A stretch of 6,449 nucleotides of DNA from Candidatus Fermentibacterota bacterium. GTDB taxonomy: Bacteria; JAFGKV01. Position numbers and translations under genes: made by a program. Every line of letters starts with the position of its first letter. Position 1 is the first letter of the stretch. The stretch covers positions 1 to 6,449 of the forward strand of contig JAFGKV010000172.1 of NCBI GenBank assembly GCA_016928395.1. Reading direction: 5' to 3'. This document shows positions 1 through 4,531 of this stretch, one piece after another. Below the pieces are notes generated by a model, which worked only from the letters and a program-made list of their open reading frames with translations, was not told the origin of the DNA and did not search any database.

Positions 1-118
1 AACCCTGAACCCTGGCAACTGCTCGCGAAGCGCCTTGCCCTGCGGGGCTGTCGAGTGAGGAGTGAGGAGTGAGGAGGGGGAAGCAAGTCGGCGGTCAGCA
101 GTAGGCAGTCGGCAGTCC
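1..118. repeat. Heptad repeat block, left field (part 1)
   Basis: The DNA reads as consecutive 7-nt words. AACCCTG occurs twice at 1-14, followed by a degenerate hinge with CGCGAAGCG. GAGTGAG occurs three times at 53-73, then GAGGGGG and AAGCAAG. Next come TCGGCGG, TCAGCAG, TAGGCAG and TCGGCAG at 88-115. These are the same words, in the same order, as in the array at 1931-2395, so this is a diverged unit of that family. The window edge cuts the array, which probably continues upstream. No gene is seen here. Confidence 0.85.
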
Positions 119-120
119 GG

Positions 121-156
121 AAATCCCCCTCGATCCCCCTTTTCGAAAAGGGGGAG
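121..156. repeat. Palindromic intergenic element nested in the heptad field
   Basis: Positions 134-155 form a perfect 22-bp palindrome: five C and four T, then CG, then four A and five G, closed by an outer T/A pair. The 8-mer ATCCCCCT just before it (123-130) is repeated at 133-140, inside the left arm. Similar C5-T-run/A-run-G5 elements are, from memory, common dispersed intergenic repeats in many bacterial genomes. It interrupts heptad words that resume at 181, which suggests a later insertion. A terminator role is unlikely because no gene precedes it. Confidence 0.75.
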
Positions 157-180
157 GTCTCGGAAAGGCCTGCTAGGCGT

Positions 181-257
181 GCAGTAGGCAATAAGCAGTC
201 GGGGCCATGAACTGAGAACGGAAGACTGATGACTGAGAACTGCGAGCGAAGCGAAGC
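181..257. repeat. Heptad repeat block, left field (part 2)
   Basis: The stretch can be cut into eleven consecutive 7-nt words: GCAGTAG, GCAATAA, GCAGTCG, GGGCCAT, GAACTGA, GAACGGA, AGACTGA, TGACTGA, GAACTGC, GAGCGAA and GCGAAGC. This includes a GCAGTNG family, a GACTGA/GAACTGA family and the GCGAGCGAAGCG hinge at 242-253 that recurs throughout both repeat fields. The register holds across families, so different words appear to share one 7-nt period. Confidence 0.75.
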
Positions 258-259
258 CC

Positions 260-307
260 AAGAGGCAAAGAAGTAAAGAGGTGAAGAAGTGAGGAAGTGA
301 AGAAGAG
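260..307. repeat. Octanucleotide repeat run (AAGARGTR), left copy
   Basis: Six consecutive 8-mers are present: AAGAGGCA, AAGAAGTA, AAGAGGTG, AAGAAGTG, AGGAAGTG and AAGAAGAG. The strand is almost pure purine. A matching run lies at 1875-1914, on the other side of the toxin-antitoxin operon, in the same orientation. Both runs are followed by AGCGA and then by a heptad unit. Confidence 0.85.
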
Positions 308-310
308 AGC

Positions 311-367
311 GAGTCGACAGTCCGGACTGAACCCCGAACCCTGAACCCTGGGGCCTGCGAGCGGAGC
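311..367. repeat. Partial composite unit, left field
   Basis: After GACAGTCCGGA there is a CTGAACC/CCGAACC/CTGAACC heptad run beginning at 326, then CTGGGGC, CTGCGAG and the hinge at 357-367. This matches the first third of the units at 1935, 2044, 2156, 2258 and 2353 almost base for base, on the same strand. The second part of the unit (GATA plus GGAGTGA runs) is missing, and the sequence leaves the repeat after 367. Confidence 0.85.
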
Positions 368-461
368 TGCCCGGGGGCAGGCCTTGACTTGTGACAAACC
401 CGTGGGGAAGCGCCCGCTGGTGCAGAGTCGGCTAGGGGTCACCCAATGAAGGCGGGCGATT

Positions 462-489
462 CAGTCGGCAGTCAGCAGTGCGCAGTGGG
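462..489. repeat. Short GCAGTNG heptad run
   Basis: Four 7-nt words with two mismatches (GTCGGCA, GTCAGCA, GTGCGCA, GTGGGCG) form the last clear heptads of the left field. They are separated from the previous block by about 95 bp of unique sequence with no recognisable gene. Confidence 0.65.
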
Positions 490-760
490 CGAAAGCCGGT
501 GACGCGACGAGAGTCAGTGCGAGCAGAGCATTGTTCTGGCAGGCGTCGTTCCCTCGTCTTCAATCGCACCCGTTACATGGCGCAGATGAGGTGGCGATGA
601 GCTTCTGCTGATCCGCGCCGGTCACCCATCGGGCTCACGTATCCTGCACCCCTGTCAACGCCGTTTCGAAATGGCTCTTCTTCGGCCAATCTGAACGGGG
701 CCTCTTCTCCCCTGCCGAAGCCTTCGTTCTCCGCTCCTCGCTGGCGCATACGGGCGTCTT
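490..760. other. Gene-free intergenic DNA
   Basis: No convincing coding region is seen on either strand. A long minus-strand frame spans 573-1157 but has a low-complexity, Arg/Gly/Pro-rich translation, runs through the hairpin cluster and covers the toxin-antitoxin promoter. It is most likely open because of high GC. No RNA gene or promoter stands out here. Confidence 0.55.
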
Positions 761-812
761 GGGGCAAGGCTCTAACCTTGCCCGCGGGCGGAGTCAGAGC
801 TCCGCCCCTACA
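761..812. repeat. Tandem double-hairpin (REP-like) element
   Basis: Two perfect hairpins of identical geometry lie back to back. The first has stems GGGCAAGG (762-769) and CCTTGCCC (776-783). The second has stems GGGCGGAG (786-793) and CTCCGCCC (800-807). Each has an 8-bp stem and a 6-nt loop. A 10-bp palindrome, GCCCGCGGGC (780-789), bridges them and would compete with both. The right edge reads CCCCTACA. From memory, GTAGGGGC-edged double hairpins around GCCCGCGGGC are a recurring dispersed intergenic repeat in several phyla. The exact family cannot be named from sequence alone. Confidence 0.75.
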
Positions 813-824
813 TGGAGTGCGGCG

Positions 825-860
825 GCAAGGTCCAGCATCTTGCGGCGGTGCATTCTGCAC
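825..860. repeat. Two further small hairpins next to the double-hairpin element
   Basis: GCAAG (825-829) pairs with CTTGC (839-843). GTGCA (848-852) pairs with TGCAC (856-860) across a 3-nt loop. They continue the hairpin cluster begun at 762. The stems are only 5 bp, so each could be chance in GC-rich DNA. Confidence 0.35.
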
Positions 861-1028
861 GCCGTGCCTTTCTCGCCACTTCGCCAGCCATGCAAGGTGA
901 CCGGCGATTTCGAGATGTTTCACGCCGGCGTCGACAATGGGGTATTCGTGGTCTGACCTCGGCTTGAAGCTCGTTTCGGCATACCACCTCGACCCGTCGT
1001 TCCTTCGGCCATTCGGTAGCCGGATGCT
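861..1028. other. Intergenic DNA upstream of the toxin-antitoxin operon
   Basis: No gene is recognised. The frame of the antitoxin stays open upstream to 937, but that extension has no antitoxin-like sequence and reads through the promoter, so it is not counted as coding. Confidence 0.5.
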
Positions 1029-1094
1029 GACAACTGAGTTGACAGTGATCTGTTTGTCTGCTATGCTGACAGACAGATCATCAGGACAACTGAG
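1029..1094 (+). promoter_or_regulatory. Candidate autoregulatory operator of the TA operon
   Basis: The 10-mer GACAACTGAG occurs exactly at 1029-1038 and again at 1085-1094, 56 bp apart. The copies bracket the promoter and the second ends in the antitoxin ribosome binding site. The first copy overlaps the near-palindrome CAACT-G-AGTTG (1031-1041), which runs into the -35 box. Between them are the inverted pairs GATCTG (1047-1052)/CAGATC (1074-1079) and TGTCTG (1055-1060)/CAGACA (1070-1075). Type II antitoxins with AbrB-type DNA-binding domains usually repress their own operon through such sites. Binding here is inference. Confidence 0.55.
1039..1067 (+). promoter_or_regulatory. Sigma-70-type promoter of the TA operon
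   Basis: A perfect -35 box, TTGACA (1039-1044), is followed by a 17-nt spacer and a -10 box, TATGCT (1062-1067). This would start transcription near 1073-1076, leaving a leader of about 30 nt before the antitoxin start at 1105. It is the strongest promoter-like sequence in the window and lies among the repeated operator-like words. Confidence 0.75.
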
Positions 1095-1097
1095 AGG
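1092..1097 (+). promoter_or_regulatory. Ribosome binding site of the antitoxin gene
   Basis: GAGAGG lies 7 nt before the ATG at 1105. It fixes this start over the upstream open frame (to 937) and over the internal ATG at 1114. Confidence 0.7.
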
Positions 1098-1104
1098 TGT
1101 GACT

Positions 1105-1359
1105 ATGGCGAGTATGACGCTCCAGATGGCGCAGAGAGGGGTTATCACCGTCCCCAAGGAGCTACGGGAATCCTACGGGTTGAGGCCTGGAGACAGCTTC
1201 ACCCTGATTGACTTGGGTGGCGTGTTCGTGCTCAGCAGACGACGGTCCGAGATCGATGTGATCGCGGACAAGGTAGCTGCGCAGTGGGCCGAGAACGGCG
1301 AATCGCTGCAGACAATGCTCACGGCACTTCGCGATGAACGTACCCGGCGTGGGGACTGA
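1105..1359 (+). CDS. AbrB/MazE-type antitoxin (VapB-like)
   Basis: An 84-residue protein with a SpoVT/AbrB swapped-hairpin DNA-binding domain at about residues 5-46. The family signature is clear: a polar N-terminal strand, QRGVITVPKELRESYGLRPG, then a beta strand ending in VFVLSRR. The C-terminal half (about 47-84) is helical and charged, and in such antitoxins it normally wraps the partner toxin. The expected roles are to neutralise the PIN toxin encoded next and to repress the operon. The start at 1105 is chosen for its GAGAGG ribosome binding site and for beginning at the domain; the frame is open upstream to 937, but that part is not family-like. The stop overlaps the toxin start by 26 bp. 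The length is normal for the family. The name VapB rests on the partner being a PIN protein. Confidence 0.88.
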   Translation: MASMTLQMAQRGVITVPKELRESYGLRPGDSFTLIDLGGVFVLSRRRSEIDVIADKVAAQWAENGESLQTMLTALRDERTRRGD

Positions 1360-1801
1360 ACTCAAGGTCTTGCTCGACACGAGTGCGCTCTTCGCGGCAG
1401 TATGGTCCGACACTGGGGGCGCGCGTCAGATTCTGAGGTTGGGCGAAGCGAGAGCAATCTCCCTGTGGGTCGGCCCCCGGGTTCTTGAGGAAGCGGAAGC
1501 AGTGCTGGACAGGAAGTCCCCCGGGAGCAAGCGTTACTTCGCGCTGCTACTCGACCGGTCCGAGGTGAGGCTAGGAGGGCAATCGGATGCTGCGTCCGTG
1601 GATCTCGCTCGCTCAGTGATCGGGTATGTACCTGACGCGGCGGTGGTAGCCGAGGCACTCACACTGAAGGCGGACTACCTCGTGTCGTTCGATCGGGAAC
1701 ACCTCGTGGGGAATCCGCGCGCAGGGGAGTTGCCCTTTCCGATCGGCACTGCCGGAGACTTCCTGGCGTGGTACCGAGAAAGGCTTGCCAGCTCGGGATA
1801 G
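1334..1801 (+). CDS. PIN-domain toxin (VapC-like ribonuclease)
   Basis: A 155-residue PIN-domain protein resembling the 'putative toxin-antitoxin system toxin component, PIN family' group. The first strand, KVLLDTSALF, holds the first catalytic aspartate (D15). The VLEEAEAVL helix supplies an acidic residue (E52 or E53). PDAAVVAEALTLKADYLVSFD supplies D101 and D120, so the metal-binding acidic set looks complete. PIN toxins are Mg2+/Mn2+-dependent RNases that cut tRNA, rRNA or mRNA; the target cannot be read from sequence. The gene starts inside the antitoxin gene (26-bp overlap) and has no strong ribosome binding site, consistent with translational coupling that keeps toxin below antitoxin. 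A GTG at 1349 is an alternative start that would cost only five residues. The domain is full length and there is no frameshift, so the module may be active. Confidence 0.88.
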   Translation: MNVPGVGTELKVLLDTSALFAAVWSDTGGARQILRLGEARAISLWVGPRVLEEAEAVLDRKSPGSKRYFALLLDRSEVRLGGQSDAASVDLARSVIGYVPDAAVVAEALTLKADYLVSFDREHLVGNPRAGELPFPIGTAGDFLAWYRERLASSG

Positions 1802-1814
1802 GGCTATGTTCACC

Positions 1815-1833
1815 CCCTCGACTAGGCTCAGGG
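1815..1833. repeat. Short imperfect inverted repeat after the toxin gene
   Basis: CCCTCGACTAGGCTCAGGG lies 13 bp after the toxin stop. Its ends (CCCT/AGGG) are complementary and the centre is imperfect. It is a close variant of the CCCTTCGACAAGCTCAGGG-type word that, from memory, is abundant between genes in many bacterial genomes. No T-run follows, so a terminator role is weak. Confidence 0.5.
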
Positions 1834-1841
1834 CCTGCGGC

Positions 1842-1859
1842 ATGAAGAACATGAAGAAG
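1842..1859. repeat. 9-mer direct repeat (ATGAAGAAS)
   Basis: ATGAAGAAC (1842-1850) is followed directly by ATGAAGAAG (1851-1859), opening the right repeat field. Next come TCTCACGCAGAG (1866-1877) and the octad run. It is purine-rich like its neighbours. There are only two copies, so it may be part of the degenerate edge of the field. Confidence 0.5.
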
Positions 1860-1874
1860 CAAAGGTCTCACGCA

Positions 1875-1914
1875 GAGAGGTGAAGAGGTAAAGAAGTGAA
1901 GAGGTAACGAAGTG
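1875..1914. repeat. Octanucleotide repeat run (AAGARGTR), right copy
   Basis: Five 8-mers are present: GAGAGGTG, AAGAGGTA, AAGAAGTG, AAGAGGTA and ACGAAGTG. They are followed by AGCGAAGC and the first composite unit. The words, strand and downstream partner match the left copy at 260-307. The left run has six words and the right has five, so copy number varies. Confidence 0.85.
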
Positions 1915-1930
1915 AGCGAAGCCGGCAGTC

Positions 1931-2395
1931 GGCGCTGAACCCCGAACCCTGAACCCTGTCGCCCGCGAGCGAAGCGATGCGGAGATAGGAGTGAGGAGTG
2001 AGGAGTGAGGAGTGAGGAGGGGGAAGCAAGTAGGCAGTCGGCGCTGAACCCCGAACCCTGAACCCTGGGGCCTGCGAGCGGAGCGATGCGGAGATAGGAG
2101 TGAGGAGTGAGGAGTGAGGAGTCAGCAGTCGGCAGTAGGCAGTAGCCAGTCCGGACTGAACCCCGAACCCTGAACCCTGGGGCCCGCGAGCGGAGCGATG
2201 CGGAGATAGGAGTGAGGAGTGAGGAGTGAGGAGGGGGAAGCAAGTAGGCAGTCGGCGCTGAACCCCGAACCCTGAACCCTGGGGCCCGCGAGCGGAGCGA
2301 AGCGGAGATAGGAGTGAGGAGTGAGGAGGGGGAAGCAAGTAGGCAGTCGGCGCTGAACCCCGAACCCTGAACCCTGGGGCCTGCGAGCGTAGCGG
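1931..2395. repeat. Tandem array of five heptad-built composite units
   Basis: Five units start with CTGAACCCC at 1935, 2044, 2156, 2258 and 2353, giving periods of 109, 112, 102 and 95 bp; the fifth is cut after its hinge at 2394. A unit is CTGAACC/CCGAACC/CTGAACC, CTGGGGC or similar, hinge GCGAGCGRAGCG, ATGCGGA, the 4-mer GATA, then GGAGTGA words, GGAGGGG, GAAGCAA, GTAGGCA and GTCGGCG. The 109-, 102- and 95-bp units differ only by having four, three and two GGAGTGA words. The 112-bp unit has three, then a GCAGTNG run in place of the usual tail. Everything but GATA fits one 7-nt register. The reading frames open through it are artefacts of a stop-free 21-nt period. No CRISPR-like unique spacers are present. 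Confidence 0.93.
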
Positions 2396-2424
2396 CTGAC
2401 AGGATCCTCGGGGAACCCTACTTT
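2396..2424 (+). promoter_or_regulatory. Candidate promoter of the exported EEP-family gene
   Basis: CTGACA (2396-2401, five of six bases of the -35 consensus) is followed by a 17-nt spacer and TACTTT (2419-2424, a weak -10). It begins 2 bp after the final repeat hinge and about 80 bp upstream of the start codon at 2478. The good spacing supports it. The poor -10 box and untested sigma-factor preferences of the host limit confidence. Confidence 0.35.
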
Positions 2425-2477
2425 TGCCCCGGTCAGATCCCATCGTGATTGCACCTCCAGCCAGAACCGAAGTCATC

Positions 2478-4196
2478 ATGAAAGCCCTTGCCCTGCCGCT
2501 CATGGCGCTCTGCGCCCTTCTTCCGCCTGTATCCGCCATGGCTGCTCATCCCATCATGCTGGAGGGTTACTTCGACGATTGGGACGATGTCGCGCCGCTC
2601 TCCTTGGATCCCGAGGGTGACGCCGCGGCCGGTGGCATCGACTTCCTTCGCCTGTCCGCGACGAATGACAGCTTTGCCTTGTTCCTACGCATCGAGATGA
2701 GTCAGGAACTCCTGCATCATTATGACAACACCATGATCCTGTGGATCGACGGAGATGACGACGCAACCACGGGACTTCCTGTCAACGGCATTGGCGCGGA
2801 TCTAGAATGGCGGTTCGGCAGCACTCTCGGCCTGTTCCACGGCGATGCCGGCCCTGACACGCTGCTGTGGAGTCGGGCCGGCATCCTGGTTGCGCCCTGT
2901 TATGCGGCCTCCGCCATCGAATGCGCCATCGACCGCTTCATCATGCCGGACGGCGCGACGCGGTTGTTCGTCGGCCCGTCCGCGGCATTCCTCGTGCAGG
3001 ATGCCAGGCCGGGGGGAGATGTGATGCCCGATGCCGAGGGCGCACGCCATTCCTTCGACGACAGCCAGAGCCTGGTTCCCGACCCGATCCTGCTGGAGAG
3101 GGAGGTCTCGACCGATCTGCGCATCGTCACCTACAATGTGCTGTGGGACAATCTCTGGCATGAGGCCCCTCGGTTCAGGAAGATCCTGGGAGCCATCGAA
3201 CCCGACGTGGTGGCCTTCCAGGAGATCTTCAGCCACGACGCCGAGGCCACAGCCGAGTGGATGGAGGAGCTGTTTTCGGGAACCTGGTACGCGGCACGCC
3301 TGGGGGCCGATCTGGTGACCGTGTCGCGCTATCCGATCCTCGCAACCTGGCAACCGGGCACCGCGTATGCCAGCGCCCACCTTCTTGAGATCCCCAGCCG
3401 AAGCGACTCCCTGCTGCTCCTGTTCAACCTCCATCTGCCGTGGGGCACGAATGACGAGGGCAGACAGCACGCCATCGACGCTCTCATGGGGTTTCTCCGC
3501 GACGTCATGACCCCGGGAAACCTCCCGGGCATCCCTCCCGGAACGCCCGTTCTCATTACCGGTGATACCAATATGCTGGGTGATCCGCGGCAACTCGCGA
3601 CGATGCATCTCGGCGACATTTCGGACAATGACACCTATGGGCCTGATTTCTCGCCCGACTGGGACGGGTCCTCCCTGGAGGAGTTAATCTCCCGCCAGCC
3701 AAATCGTCGCCTGGCGTTCACCACATACAAGGAGGACAGCCCCGTTGCCCCGGCGCACATCGACAGGTTCGCCTACACCGGAAGCGTGATGGAGATCGCC
3801 AATCATTTCATCCTGCACACGCCGCTGTTGAGCGAGGAACTGAGGGCTTTGTACGGCCTGTCTCCTGACGATACGAGACTCGCCTCCGACCACCTTCCCC
3901 ATGTGGCAGACATACGCCGGGCCCCGCCGGTCTCGGCGCCGGATGCGCCATCGCGCGTGAGACTCGGGGTCTTCCCGAATCCGGCAAGGACCGGTTCGCG
4001 AATTCGCGTGGATGTGCCGGCCCTACCCTGTCGGATCGAACTCCTGGATCTGGCGGGGCGGTGTGTCTCGATTCTCTCTGTTGCGCGCGGAGTATCCCGC
4101 GTGCATGTGTCTGCGCCTTCGGCTCCCGGCATGTACACCCTGCGCAGCCGGCACGCCTCGACGAATGGCACGGCGCTGATTGTTCTCCCCGACTAG
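2478..4196 (+). CDS. Exported endonuclease/exonuclease/phosphatase-family protein with CBM9-like domain and sorting tail
   Basis: A 572-residue protein starting at the ATG at 2478, which opens a signal peptide (K2, hydrophobic 3-19, likely cleavage after AMA at 22). A frame from TTG at 2424 would bury that signal. Residues about 28-210 look like a CBM9/DOMON-type beta-sandwich (LEGYFDDWDDV; Asp-rich IDGDDDATTG at 90-99). Residues about 213-480 are an EEP (DNase I-like) catalytic domain with the full motif set: N220 in TYNVLW, E249 in VVAFQEI, H319 in FNLHLPWG, D363/N365 in ITGDTNM, H427/D429 in AHIDRFAY, D471/H472 in ASDHLPH. Residues 493-572 resemble an FlgD-Ig/T9SS-type tail (VFPNPAR, IELLDLAGR, GMYTLR). 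A metal-dependent phosphodiesterase acting outside the cell is likely. DNA, phosphoinositide, sphingomyelin or other phosphoesters are all possible substrates. No strong ribosome binding site is seen. Confidence 0.88.
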   Translation: MKALALPLMALCALLPPVSAMAAHPIMLEGYFDDWDDVAPLSLDPEGDAAAGGIDFLRLSATNDSFALFLRIEMSQELLHHYDNTMILWIDGDDDATTGLPVNGIGADLEWRFGSTLGLFHGDAGPDTLLWSRAGILVAPCYAASAIECAIDRFIMPDGATRLFVGPSAAFLVQDARPGGDVMPDAEGARHSFDDSQSLVPDPILLEREVSTDLRIVTYNVLWDNLWHEAPRFRKILGAIEPDVVAFQEIFSHDAEATAEWMEELFSGTWYAARLGADLVTVSRYPILATWQPGTAYASAHLLEIPSRSDSLLLLFNLHLPWGTNDEGRQHAIDALMGFLRDVMTPGNLPGIPPGTPVLITGDTNMLGDPRQLATMHLGDISDNDTYGPDFSPDWDGSSLEELISRQPNRRLAFTTYKEDSPVAPAHIDRFAYTGSVMEIANHFILHTPLLSEELRALYGLSPDDTRLASDHLPHVADIRRAPPVSAPDAPSRVRLGVFPNPARTGSRIRVDVPALPCRIELLDLAGRCVSILSVARGVSRVHVSAPSAPGMYTLRSRHASTNGTALIVLPD

Positions 4197-4278
4197 CGTA
4201 TCGACCCCTGACCCTCTACGACCCCGCACTCACCGACAGACGATTCGTGAGCAGTGTCTGTGGCGGGCTGTGTTGAGT

Positions 4279-4336
4279 CGTCTGCGGGTGCAGGCCAACT
4301 GGATGAGCGTGTCAGGCAGATTGCGAACCGCAGACG
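4279..4336. repeat. 9-bp inverted repeat with 40-nt loop
   Basis: CGTCTGCGG (4279-4287) and CCGCAGACG (4328-4336) are exact reverse complements separated by 40 nt. If transcribed they could close a structured leader about 200 nt upstream of the next gene. Alternatively they are two half-sites or a chance match. No riboswitch or leader family is recognised. Confidence 0.4.
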
Positions 4337-4517
4337 CGCACGTATCTTAGGTTTGTCGGCTACCACAAGGTGGCCCGGTCTCATCCGGTGGGAGAGTTCG
4401 ACTTCGTGACCGCGCTCAGGTAGGAGGCAGATCACCCGAGGTATCGATTCCACAGGAGGCGTCACCGAGGGCCGGCTGCATCACCCGGCGTGTAGGGTCG
4501 CTGGTTCGAGAACGTGA

Positions 4518-4523
4518 GGGAGG
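4518..4523 (+). promoter_or_regulatory. Ribosome binding site of the propeller-protein gene
   Basis: GGGAGG lies 8 nt before the ATG at 4532. It selects that start over the in-frame GTG at 4514, which overlaps the purine run itself. Confidence 0.75.
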
Positions 4524-4531
4524 CTACTCCG

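Larger units (their letters stand above)
4197..4531. other. Intergenic gap between the two exported-protein genes
   Basis: There are 335 bp with no supported gene; frames on both strands are short or stop-interrupted and have no family-like sequence. The notable structure is the long-range inverted repeat at 4279-4336. No T-tailed terminator follows the upstream gene and no clear -35/-10 pair was found, so whether the two genes are co-transcribed cannot be decided. Confidence 0.5.

Noticed and set aside
937-1104. N-terminal extension of the antitoxin
   Set aside because: It reads through the promoter and operator, is not family-like, and the ATG at 1105 has a good ribosome binding site.
573-1157. 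Long minus-strand open frame (194 codons)
   Set aside because: It runs across the hairpin cluster and the toxin-antitoxin promoter and overlaps the antitoxin start. The translation is low-complexity and Arg/Gly/Pro-rich with no recognisable domain.
1931-2395. CRISPR array
   Set aside because: Units are 95-112 bp, internally repetitive, lack unique spacers, and no cas gene is present.
2424-2477. TTG start extending the EEP protein by 18 residues
   Set aside because: It would place the signal peptide internally and overlaps the candidate -10 box.
1659-2539. Overlapping minus-strand frames through the repeat array giving Ser/Leu/Pro-rich repeats
   Set aside because: A heptad repeat has a 21-nt coding period without stops, so several frames stay open. 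The products are pure repeat translation.
2802-3608. 268-codon minus-strand frame inside the exported EEP gene
   Set aside because: It is a shadow frame. The plus strand has a signal peptide and a full set of catalytic motifs.
4236-4261. ACAGAC/GTCTGT stem-loop as terminator of the EEP gene
   Set aside because: The stem is only 6 bp with a 14-nt loop and no T-run follows.
4495-4512. tRNA T-loop-like word GGTTCGA
   Set aside because: The flanks do not form a T stem and no acceptor, D or anticodon arm is found upstream.
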